Origin: Bryobacteraceae bacterium
GTDB taxonomy: Bacteria; Acidobacteriota; Terriglobia; Bryobacterales; Bryobacteraceae
Assembly (NCBI GenBank): GCA_025929455.1
Contig: JAICMB010000159.1
Span: forward strand, 1-7,272
Direction: 5' to 3'
DNA length: 7,272 nucleotides
Positions 1-6,113 of the stretch are shown here, one piece after another. Every line of letters starts with the position of its first letter. The first letter of the stretch is position 1. The notes under the pieces are model-generated. The model worked only from the letters and a program-made list of their open reading frames with translations, was not told the DNA's origin and ran no database searches. The position numbers and the translations under genes are program-made.

Positions 1-2
1 AC

Positions 3-2174
3 AACGACGTCTTCCACGCCGCCGACCACGCCGCTGAATTGCGCGAGCTCGGTCCCATCGGCCTCGAAGCCGTGCAGAAGCACGTCATCGAGAACGAGCG
101 CAAAAAGGGCAAAGACGTTTCCGGCACGAAGTATCTACCCGACGGCGACACCTGGGTCCTCGTCGAGTTCGGCGGCAACAGCATAAAAGAAGCCGCCGAC
201 CGCGCGCACGCCGCCATGGAAAAGATCCGCGGCTTCGATCACGACCAAATCGCGATGCGCCTGCTCACCGATGCCGCCGAACAAAAATCCGTCTGGCATA
301 TCCGCGAATCCGGCGTCGGCGCCAGCCGCGTTCCCGACGAAGAAGACGCCTGGCCAAGCTGGGAAGACGCCGCCGTCGCGCCCGAAAAACTCGGCGCCTA
401 TCTGCGCGATTTCTACAAACTCGTCGGGAAATTCGGCTACAAGATGACCGTCTTCGGCCACTTCGGCGACGGCTGCATGCACACCCGCATCACCTTCAAT
501 CCCAAAACGGTCGACGGTGTCAAGCAATACCGCGCCTTCATCACCGAAGCCGCGCATTTGGTCGTGCGCTACGGCGGTTCGCTATCGGGCGAGCACGGCG
601 ACGGACAAGCGCGCGCCGAAATGCTGCCGGTCATGTTCGGCAGCGAGATCGTGCAAGCCTTTCGCGAATTCAAGTCCGCCTGGGATCCGCACTGGCGCAT
701 GAATCCCGGCAAAATCGTCGACCCCTATCCGCTCGATCAAAACCTGCGCTTCGGCCCTGAGTATGCGCCGAAGCCGGTGCTCACCTGGTTCAAGTTCCCG
801 GAGGACGAGGGCAGCATGGCGCTTGCAACGGAACGCTGCTTCGGCGTCGGCAAGTGCCGTGCCCTCGACGGGGCGACCATGTGTCCCAGTTTTCAGGTCA
901 CGCGCGAAGAGATGCACAGCACCCGCGGCCGCGCGCACCTGCTCAACGAAATGCTGCGCGGCGATGTCCTCACCGACGGCTGGAAAAGCGAGCACGTCAA
1001 AGATGCGCTCGACCTATGCCTCTCGTGCAAAGGCTGCAAACACGACTGCCCGGTTTCGGTCGACATGGCGACGTACAAGGCCGAGTTCCTGTCGCATTAT
1101 TACGAAGGCCGCACGCGCCCCGTGTCCGCGTATGCGCTCGGCTATATCGATCGCTGGGCCGCGCTCGCGAGCAAAGTACCGAGCATCGCGAACCTGTTCA
1201 CGCAGACGCCCGGCCTCTCGCAACTCGCGAAAGCATTCGCCGGCGTCTCGCAACACCGCCCCATGCCGGCCTTCGCCTCCCAGACATTTAAGGACTGGTT
1301 CGCCAAGCGCCCGTCAAACAAAACCGCACGCCAGACGGTCATCCTCTGGGCCGATACCTTCAACAACTACTTCTTCCCGCACACCGCGCGCGCCGCCGTC
1401 GAAGTGCTTGAAGACGCCGGCTACAACGTCGAAGTCCCAGAAGGCCACCTCTGCTGCGGTCGTCCTCTGTATGACTACGGCATGCTCGCGGAAGCGAAGT
1501 CGTACCTCGAACGAATTCTCCAAACCCTGAAGCCCGCGATCCTAAAAGGCACGCCCGTTGTGTTCCTCGAACCCGGTTGCGCCTCCGTCTTCCGCGACGA
1601 AATGACCAACCTGCTCGCCCACAACGAAGATGCGACGCGCCTGCGCAAGCAGACGCTGCTCCTGAGCGAACTCCTCACGCGCGATGGCTATCGCGTCCCG
1701 ACCTTACAGCGCAAAGCTCTGGTCCACGCGCACTGCCACCACCGCTCGATTTTCAAAATTCACGCCGAAGAAGAACTGCTCAACCGCATGGGCCTCGACG
1801 CCGAAATCGCCGACTCCGGCTGCTGCGGCATGGCCGGCTCGTTCGGGTACGAGGCCGATCACTACGATATTTCCATGAAAGTCGGCGAACGCGTGCTGCT
1901 GCCCCGTGTGCGCGAAGCCGAGCGCGACACGCTCATCATTGCCAACGGCTTCAGTTGCCGCGAACAGATCGCGCAAGGCACCAAACGCCGCGCCCTGCAC
2001 ATCGCCGAAGTCCTGCAAATGGCCCTGCACCAACCCATAGCAGTACCCAAGAAAGCCTACATCGAAACCGGCCACACTCAAGAAGAACCCGCCACGAGTA
2101 CCGCGCTGCTAGCAACCGCCGGCCTGGGCCTCCTGATGGGCGGCGCCCTCTGGGCCTACACCCGCAACCGCTAA
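3..2174 (+). CDS. FAD-linked oxidase / 4Fe-4S ferredoxin-type fusion dehydrogenase (D-2-hydroxyacid dehydrogenase family), 5'-truncated
   Basis: This gene is cut by the left edge. The frame is open from base 3, and the TTG at 39 is not a credible start because family-like sequence precedes it. Residues below count from the codon at 39. The first ~235 residues are the C-terminal half of an FAD-linked oxidase. H141, H148 and E185 match the metal-binding HxxxxxxH and GEHGDG motifs of D-lactate and D-2-hydroxyglutarate dehydrogenases. A two-cluster ferredoxin region follows: C267, C273, C282-P, then C327, C330, C333, C337-P. The end is a GlcF-like CCG region: C472-C473-G, EPGC at 511-514, HCHH at 565-568 and C595-C596-G. 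The predicted reaction is oxidation of a D-2-hydroxyacid, passing electrons through FAD and Fe-S clusters towards the quinone pool. The N-terminal FAD-binding (PCMH) half, roughly 240 residues, lies outside the window. The layout resembles E. coli YdiJ. D-lactate, D-2-hydroxyglutarate and glycolate cannot be told apart here. Residues 688-707 form an unusual C-terminal hydrophobic helix. Confidence 0.93.
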   Translation, partial: NDVFHAADHAAELRELGPIGLEAVQKHVIENERKKGKDVSGTKYLPDGDTWVLVEFGGNSIKEAADRAHAAMEKIRGFDHDQIAMRLLTDAAEQKSVWHIRESGVGASRVPDEEDAWPSWEDAAVAPEKLGAYLRDFYKLVGKFGYKMTVFGHFGDGCMHTRITFNPKTVDGVKQYRAFITEAAHLVVRYGGSLSGEHGDGQARAEMLPVMFGSEIVQAFREFKSAWDPHWRMNPGKIVDPYPLDQNLRFGPEYAPKPVLTWFKFPEDEGSMALATERCFGVGKCRALDGATMCPSFQVTREEMHSTRGRAHLLNEMLRGDVLTDGWKSEHVKDALDLCLSCKGCKHDCPVSVDMATYKAEFLSHYYEGRTRPVSAYALGYIDRWAALASKVPSIANLFTQTPGLSQLAKAFAGVSQHRPMPAFASQTFKDWFAKRPSNKTARQTVILWADTFNNYFFPHTARAAVEVLEDAGYNVEVPEGHLCCGRPLYDYGMLAEAKSYLERILQTLKPAILKGTPVVFLEPGCASVFRDEMTNLLAHNEDATRLRKQTLLLSELLTRDGYRVPTLQRKALVHAHCHHRSIFKIHAEEELLNRMGLDAEIADSGCCGMAGSFGYEADHYDISMKVGERVLLPRVREAERDTLIIANGFSCREQIAQGTKRRALHIAEVLQMALHQPIAVPKKAYIETGHTQEEPATSTALLATAGLGLLMGGALWAYTRNR

Positions 2175-2178
2175 ACCA

Positions 2179-2213
2179 GTAGGACAGGCAGTCTTGCTGC
2201 CGGCCTATCCGCG
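2179..2213. repeat. Intergenic hairpin repeat, copy 1, between convergent genes
   Basis: A 35-base element starting GTAGGACAG. It folds around a TCTTG loop (2192-2196). The inner arms 2187-2191 and 2197-2201 (GGCAG/CTGCC) pair perfectly, and the outer stem is weaker with two mismatches. It fills most of the 45-base gap between two convergent genes, so it may stop transcription from both sides. Neither flank has a T-run, so it is not a textbook intrinsic terminator. It matches the element at 4073-4107 at 26 of 35 positions without gaps. I infer a dispersed, structured intergenic repeat family. Confidence 0.6.
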
Positions 2214-2219
2214 AGCCCT

Positions 2220-3089
2220 CTACGCTCGCGCCGCTTCCGCCTCCGCCACCACTGGGTTGCGTAACTCCCCAACCCCCTCAATCCGCACCACCACTTCTTC
2301 CCCCGCCTTCAAAAACCGCTGTGGCTTCCTTGCAAATCCCACGCCCGCCGGCGTACCCGTCGCCACCACGTCGCCCGGCTCCAGCGTCACCACGCTCGAC
2401 AAAAACCGCACCAGCTCCGGGAGCTTGAAAATCAGCTCGCGCGTATTCGAGTGCTGCAGCACCTCGCCGCCGATCGACAAACTGATGTCCAGCGCGTGCG
2501 GGTCCGCAATCTCGTCCGCCGTCACCAGCACCGGCCCCATCGGCGCAAACGTGTCGAACGTCTTCCCCATCAACCACTGTGACGTCGCCATCTGAAAATC
2601 GCGCGCGCTCACGTCGTTGATGATCGTGTATCCGAACACATGCTCCCGCCAGTTCTCCGCCGCAATATGACGCCCGCCGCGCCCGATCACAAACGCGAAC
2701 TCCGCCTCATAATCCGGCTGCGTCGAGTTCTTCGGCAACACAATCGGGTCGCCGGGCGCGATCACCACGTTCGGAAATTTATTGAATATCGTCGGCGTCG
2801 TCGGAATCTGCATGTTCGATTCAAGCGCATGATCGCGGTAATTCAATCCCACGCAGATGAACTTCGGCGGCCGCGGCACCGGCGCCAGCAACTTCACCGA
2901 TGACACCGGCACCGCCGCATCGCGTCCCGCACCGTCGAGCCATTTCTGTACGCGCGGCAACGCGTTCTGCGCAGCGAGCACCGACAGCATATCGGCAAAA
3001 CCCGCGCCCGCCAGAGGAGCGATCTTATTTCCCTGCAATACCCCGGCCTCGGCCGCCGCGCCGCCTCGCTGAAACGTAACTAACTTCAA
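2220..3089 (-). CDS. Fumarylacetoacetate hydrolase (FAH) family protein
   Basis: A complete 289-residue protein. The start is TTG at 3089, supported by a GGAGG eight bases upstream. Residues 1-65 form a small N-terminal domain beginning MKLVTF, and the FAH catalytic fold runs from about residue 73 to 285. Visible family motifs are GLNYRDHA (81-88), the metal-binding DYEAE (E128, E130), NDVSARD with D159, the lysine in GKTFDTFAPMGP (K176), and GTPAGVG (245-251). The family binds Mg2+ or Mn2+ and cleaves or isomerises 2,4-dioxo acids: acylpyruvates, fumarylpyruvate, 2-hydroxyhepta-2,4-diene-1,7-dioate, or 2,4-diketo-3-deoxy-sugar acids. All metal ligands are present, so it should be an active cytoplasmic enzyme. 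The substrate cannot be assigned because no catabolic partner genes lie beside it. It converges with the 2-hydroxyacid dehydrogenase and diverges from the desaturase, so it is probably transcribed alone. Confidence 0.95.
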   Translation of the reverse strand: MKLVTFQRGGAAAEAGVLQGNKIAPLAGAGFADMLSVLAAQNALPRVQKWLDGAGRDAAVPVSSVKLLAPVPRPPKFICVGLNYRDHALESNMQIPTTPTIFNKFPNVVIAPGDPIVLPKNSTQPDYEAEFAFVIGRGGRHIAAENWREHVFGYTIINDVSARDFQMATSQWLMGKTFDTFAPMGPVLVTADEIADPHALDISLSIGGEVLQHSNTRELIFKLPELVRFLSSVVTLEPGDVVATGTPAGVGFARKPQRFLKAGEEVVVRIEGVGELRNPVVAEAEAARA

Positions 3090-3097
3090 GTGATAAA

Positions 3098-3102
3098 CCT
3101 CC
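3098..3102 (-). promoter_or_regulatory. Shine-Dalgarno of the FAH-family gene
   Basis: The minus strand reads GCGGAGG, then eight bases, then TTG. This strong ribosome binding site at normal spacing decides for the TTG start at 3089, which also begins the MKLVTF sequence common in this family. Confidence 0.8.
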
Positions 3103-3308
3103 GCAAAGTAAAGAGTGCTGAAGCTATTTTCATACGCGGAGATGTCGTTCAGCTACTCTGCCTTTGAAAGTGGAAGCAGCAAACTTGTCTGTTACCATGA
3201 GTACGTCTGCTCGATTCGCCTGCCAAGGCCCGTCGAACAAATCAGCTACAGGTAGTTGCCGGTATGGAGACCAGCGCCATCCGTGTTCGTTCCGGCCTAA
3301 TCAATTTT

Positions 3309-3313
3309 GGGAG
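3309..3313 (+). promoter_or_regulatory. Shine-Dalgarno of the desaturase gene
   Basis: GGGAG followed by AA lies five bases before ATG at 3319. A longer reading from TTG at 3307 would place this site inside the gene and add only four residues, so ATG at 3319 is preferred. Confidence 0.75.
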
Positions 3314-3318
3314 AATCG

Positions 3319-4056
3319 ATGAGTTTACTTTGGATGATCGTGATCACGCTGTGCATCTTGCAGATGTCGGTGTTCTTCACGACGATTTATCTGCACCGCT
3401 GCTTGACGCATCGCGGTCTTGAGCTGCATCCGGCGGCCGCCTTCTTCATGCATCTGGAGCTGGCCCTGTTCACGGGCGTCGTGCCGCGCGAATGGGTCGC
3501 GGTCCATCGCAAGCATCATCATTTCTCCGATAAGGAAGGCGACCCGCACAGCCCCCACCTGCTCGGCCTCTGGCACGTCTTGTTCGGCAACTATTTCTAC
3601 TACCGCAACGAGGCCAAGAACGACGCCACCATCCGCAAGTACACGCCGGACTACAAACCCGATGTGCTCGATCGCATCCCCGGTCTGCACTATGGGCTGC
3701 TCGGCGGCGCCATTATTTTCATGTTGATGTTCGGATGGAAGTGGGGCCTCATCGCGACCGTGTTTCACGTCATCGCCTACGTGCTGTTGAATTCGATGAT
3801 CAACAGCCTGTGCCACATGCTCGGTTACAAAAATTTCCGCAACACTGCAACCAACCTGCAATGGGTAGCGCTCCTCACCGGCGGCGAAGGCCTGCACAAC
3901 AACCACCACGCCTACCCGACCTCCGCGCGCATGAACCTCCGCGGCCGTGAGATCGACCCGGCCTGGCCGTTCATCCGCTTGCTGCAGAGCCTCGGCCTCG
4001 CCCGCATCTGCCGTCAACCCGCCGACGCCCGCACCGCCGAACTACGCGTCGCCTAG
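3319..4056 (+). CDS. Membrane fatty acid desaturase (delta-9 acyl desaturase-like, short form)
   Basis: A complete 245-residue integral membrane protein. It should introduce a cis double bond into acyl chains with a di-iron centre, O2 and an electron donor, adjusting membrane fluidity. All three histidine boxes are present: H26-R-C-L-T-H31, H63-R-K-H66-H67 and H193-N-N-H196-H197. The additional N162xxxH166 matches stearoyl-CoA-desaturase-type enzymes. Hydrophobic segments lie at about 2-25, 40-56, 125-139 and 143-165. At 245 residues it is shorter than most bacterial acyl-CoA desaturases (roughly 300-390). It has little beyond the catalytic core, with no fused cytochrome b5 or ferredoxin domain. 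No donor reductase is nearby, so electrons must come from elsewhere. It stands alone between a divergent and a convergent neighbour. The family call is firm; whether the substrate is acyl-CoA, acyl-ACP or phospholipid is unknown. Confidence 0.94.
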   Translation: MSLLWMIVITLCILQMSVFFTTIYLHRCLTHRGLELHPAAAFFMHLELALFTGVVPREWVAVHRKHHHFSDKEGDPHSPHLLGLWHVLFGNYFYYRNEAKNDATIRKYTPDYKPDVLDRIPGLHYGLLGGAIIFMLMFGWKWGLIATVFHVIAYVLLNSMINSLCHMLGYKNFRNTATNLQWVALLTGGEGLHNNHHAYPTSARMNLRGREIDPAWPFIRLLQSLGLARICRQPADARTAELRVA

Positions 4057-4072
4057 CGCGAGCAGGTCCGAC

Positions 4073-4107
4073 GTGGGGCGGCCAGTCTTGCTGGCTGCCC
4101 GTCCCCG
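4073..4107. repeat. Intergenic hairpin repeat, copy 2, after the desaturase
   Basis: Starts GTGGGGCGG. Arms 4076-4085 and 4091-4100 form a 10-base-pair stem (one G-T wobble) around a TCTTG loop at 4086-4090. It begins 17 bases after the desaturase stop, in the convergent gap. It aligns without gaps to the repeat at 2179-2213, sharing CAGTCTTGCTG exactly. It may act as a terminator for either flanking gene, but there is no T-run. Confidence 0.65.
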
Positions 4108-4122
4108 AATCACAGCGAAATT

Positions 4123-4147
4123 GTGGGGCAGGTGTCCACACCCGCTC
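4123..4147. repeat. Possible third hairpin of the same repeat family
   Basis: It begins GTGGGGCAG exactly 50 bases after the start of the previous element, and the first nine bases differ at only one position. Pairs 4131-4134/4139-4142 (GGTG/CACC) close a four-base loop. After one mismatch, 4126-4129 pair with 4144-4147, including one wobble. The loop and inner stem differ from the other two copies, so membership rests on the leading GTGGGGC(A/G)G and the hairpin shape. Confidence 0.4.
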
Positions 4148-4208
4148 GCCCGCTGCCGAGCACAAACCCGCAACCAGCATCGGCTCCGTCACGCGCTTCG
4201 CTCCTCGC

Positions 4209-6068
4209 CTACGCCCTCGCCGCGTCCAGCACCTGCCCCACCGCCCGGTCCGCTTCCTGAATCGAAGCCCGGTGATCCATAATCCCCGTCACATCCGAAT
4301 TGGCGAACGCCATGCGCCCGAACGGATTATTCCGCAACACCTCACCTGGCGCCGGCATCTCCTTCGTTCCGAAGAAAAAGCCCGGCTGCGCGCTCAAATA
4401 CGCGTGCCCCCAGCGGTTGAGAATTAGCCCCGCAAGGTCGCGTTTCGCATCGAACCCCGCCTTGCCGAACATCGCGGTAAGCTGCTCAGCGATGCGTCGC
4501 TCGTATTCGGCGTACGGAGTTGCCAGCAGCGCCGCGCGCCCGCGTGATACCTGCTCCGCCAACGTCTCGCCTGGATAGGAAAACAGAATCTTCAACGTCA
4601 GCACCACCGGCGAATCGGGCGACACCGCCGGCGCGATCGGCCCGAGCGTCGTCAACTTTCGAAGCGCAAAATAATCGCCGATGCCCTCGAACCAGCGGCA
4701 CTCGGTAATTCCGAGTTTGTATAGAAAGCGCCAGTTGCGCAGCGCCACGTTCGCCACCAGCGCCGGCGCGCGATGAAATTGCGCGTACGCCTCGCGCTGC
4801 TTCGCCGGAAGGTCCGCCACGATGTGCTTCGCCGTCCAACTCCCGCCCGCGACGACCACGGCGCGAGCCCGCACGCGGTACAGTTTCCCGCCTTTGCCGT
4901 AAACGATGCTCACCGTCCGCGCGCGCTCCGCGGGTCCTTCGTGCCGCACTGCGAATACGTTGCAACCCAGCCGTACGCGCGCCGGCTGCTCCGGCCGGTC
5001 CAGCGCGTCAAATGCGATGCGGCTCCCGCACACGTGGTCCATCGTCGCGGGACCCGGAATCGCATCCGGAACCACCGCCTTCAAAATGTGCCGCGCCACG
5101 CCGGCGTTGCCGCCCGGAAACATCTGCGCGCCTTTGTCGTATTGCCACGGCAGCAGCACGTCCGCGGCGTAATCCGCATACGCTGACAGCACATCCGCAC
5201 CCATGCCGGAGCCTCCGCCCGACACCGGCGACAGAAACGTCCGTACGGTTTCGCGCCGAATGCCATAGACATTCATGAGGTGCTGCTCGAGCGTGATGCT
5301 GTCGAGATACCGTGACTGTTCATCGCCGTGCCGCTTCGGCAGCGCCGCCGCATACGCGCTGCTCTTCGCGCGCATGCCTAGCAAATCGCGCCGCGCCTGC
5401 TCGCTGATCGGCGCGCCCTGTAACTCGCGCCCCCACGGGTCGATGAACAGCATGCCGCTCGTGCCGAAGCTCGGCCCGAAATAGAACGCCGAGTGCGCGG
5501 ATCCGTCAAAGTACGGCGTGCGCGCCAGCGGCATCTCAACGTCGCGTCCGCCCCAGCTCTGGTAATGAAACCCGTCCTGATCGATCCCGACCGACGCGTA
5601 AAAATCCGCCAGAAACGTACGCGGCAGTGGCGGGAAGAACATCGCAGAAGCCTGATTCGCGATCACCCGCTGCCCGTCCACCTCAAACTCGTTCCGCCGC
5701 GCCAGGCCGCCGAAAATCGCCCCGTCTTCGAGCACCAGGCATGTCTTGCCGCGTCCCGCGCGGCGCGCGAAAAACAGCGCCGACGCGAGTCCGCTAATCC
5801 CGCCGCCGACCACCACGCAATCGAACATCTCCTTCGTGTCGATCGCTTGCCCGAAATCCACGCGCCCGTCGCGAATGCGATGTCCTTCCGCCATCACCTC
5901 CCAGGTGTTGCCGTTCGAATGCGCATAGTCGCCCACGCCGCCGTACCCGTCCCACTCCGCCGCGCCGCGCGCGAGCAGTTCCCGCGGTGAAACTCCCGCC
6001 AGCAGCGCAGCGCCCGATCCAAGCAGCGTCGCGTTCAAATAATCGCGCCGGGTAATCTTCTGGCCCAC
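4209..6068 (-). CDS. Tat-exported FAD-dependent oxidoreductase, spermidine dehydrogenase-like
   Basis: A complete 619-residue protein starting at GTG (6068). An in-frame stop lies eight codons upstream, so this start is nearly forced. The N-terminus is a twin-arginine signal: T6-R7-R8-D-Y-L, then the hydrophobic stretch 13-26. The protein is probably folded with its flavin in the cytoplasm and exported by Tat; no clear AxA cleavage site is visible. After GVGDYAHSNGN (44-54) and an HRIRDG segment comes an FAD-binding Rossmann motif, VVVGGGISGL (85-94). E114 ends the second strand, and GGLARRNEF follows (120-128). The C-terminal ANSDVTGIMDHR segment fits the closing FAD-contact region of flavin amine-oxidase-like enzymes. 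Length, Tat signal and N-terminal motif order resemble bacterial spermidine dehydrogenase (SpdH), which cleaves spermidine in the periplasm, but the amine substrate is inference. It converges with the desaturase and diverges from the TolC gene. FAD oxidoreductase: nearly certain; polyamine oxidation: moderate. Confidence 0.88.
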   Translation of the reverse strand: MGQKITRRDYLNATLLGSGAALLAGVSPRELLARGAAEWDGYGGVGDYAHSNGNTWEVMAEGHRIRDGRVDFGQAIDTKEMFDCVVVGGGISGLASALFFARRAGRGKTCLVLEDGAIFGGLARRNEFEVDGQRVIANQASAMFFPPLPRTFLADFYASVGIDQDGFHYQSWGGRDVEMPLARTPYFDGSAHSAFYFGPSFGTSGMLFIDPWGRELQGAPISEQARRDLLGMRAKSSAYAAALPKRHGDEQSRYLDSITLEQHLMNVYGIRRETVRTFLSPVSGGGSGMGADVLSAYADYAADVLLPWQYDKGAQMFPGGNAGVARHILKAVVPDAIPGPATMDHVCGSRIAFDALDRPEQPARVRLGCNVFAVRHEGPAERARTVSIVYGKGGKLYRVRARAVVVAGGSWTAKHIVADLPAKQREAYAQFHRAPALVANVALRNWRFLYKLGITECRWFEGIGDYFALRKLTTLGPIAPAVSPDSPVVLTLKILFSYPGETLAEQVSRGRAALLATPYAEYERRIAEQLTAMFGKAGFDAKRDLAGLILNRWGHAYLSAQPGFFFGTKEMPAPGEVLRNNPFGRMAFANSDVTGIMDHRASIQEADRAVGQVLDAARA

Positions 6069-6075
6069 TTTTACG

Positions 6076-6081
6076 ATCTTA
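6076..6081 (-). promoter_or_regulatory. Candidate -10 box for the FAD oxidoreductase (leaderless start)
   Basis: The minus strand reads TAAGAT, then seven bases, then GTG at 6068. There is no Shine-Dalgarno in those bases. A transcript from this box would begin at or next to the start codon. No good -35 is seen. Confidence 0.4.
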
Positions 6082-6101
6082 GCCGCACGCTACGCGCCCG
6101 C

Positions 6102-6107
6102 TACTCT
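6102..6107 (+). promoter_or_regulatory. Candidate -10 box for the TolC-family gene (leaderless start)
   Basis: TACTCT (TAnnnT type) lies six bases before ATG at 6114. The only purine-rich bases, AAGGG, end one base before the ATG, too close for a normal ribosome binding site. A weak -35-like TTAGCC sits 17 bases upstream (6079-6084). Confidence 0.35.
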
Positions 6108-6113
6108 AAGGGC

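Larger units (their letters stand above)
3090..3318. promoter_or_regulatory. Divergent intergenic region (FAH-family gene / desaturase)
   Basis: This 229-base spacer must hold the promoters of both diverging genes. It is visibly less GC-rich than the coding sequence around it. I found a clear ribosome binding site at each end. I did not find a -35/-10 pair with acceptable spacing on either strand: TTGAAA at 3164-3169 has no -10 about 17 bases downstream. A 41-codon open frame (3197-3322) crosses it but looks non-coding. No strong hairpin or operator-like palindrome is evident. Confidence 0.5.

Noticed and set aside
39..41. TTG at 39 as the true start of the first gene
   Set aside because: The frame stays open and family-like to base 3, and the FAD-binding half expected upstream is absent, so the gene simply begins outside the window.
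1577..2182. 201-codon alternative plus-strand frame inside the dehydrogenase
   Set aside because: It is an R/P-rich translation typical of a shifted GC-rich frame; the true frame carries the HCHH and CCG motifs here.
2187..2201. Classical rho-independent terminator at the first convergent gap
   Set aside because: The hairpin is real, but no T-run follows on either strand, so it is listed as a structured repeat with possible terminator activity.
3149..3249. Direct repeat TCAGCTAC at 3149-3156 and 3242-3249 as an operator pair
   Set aside because: It is only eight bases, unsymmetrical, 93 bases apart and not placed near a recognisable promoter; chance is likely.
3325..4017. 230-codon frame antisense to the desaturase
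   Set aside because: It is a high-GC mirror of the real gene: low-complexity, rich in E, V, A and Q, with no recognisable motif or ribosome binding site. The opposite strand carries all three desaturase histidine boxes.
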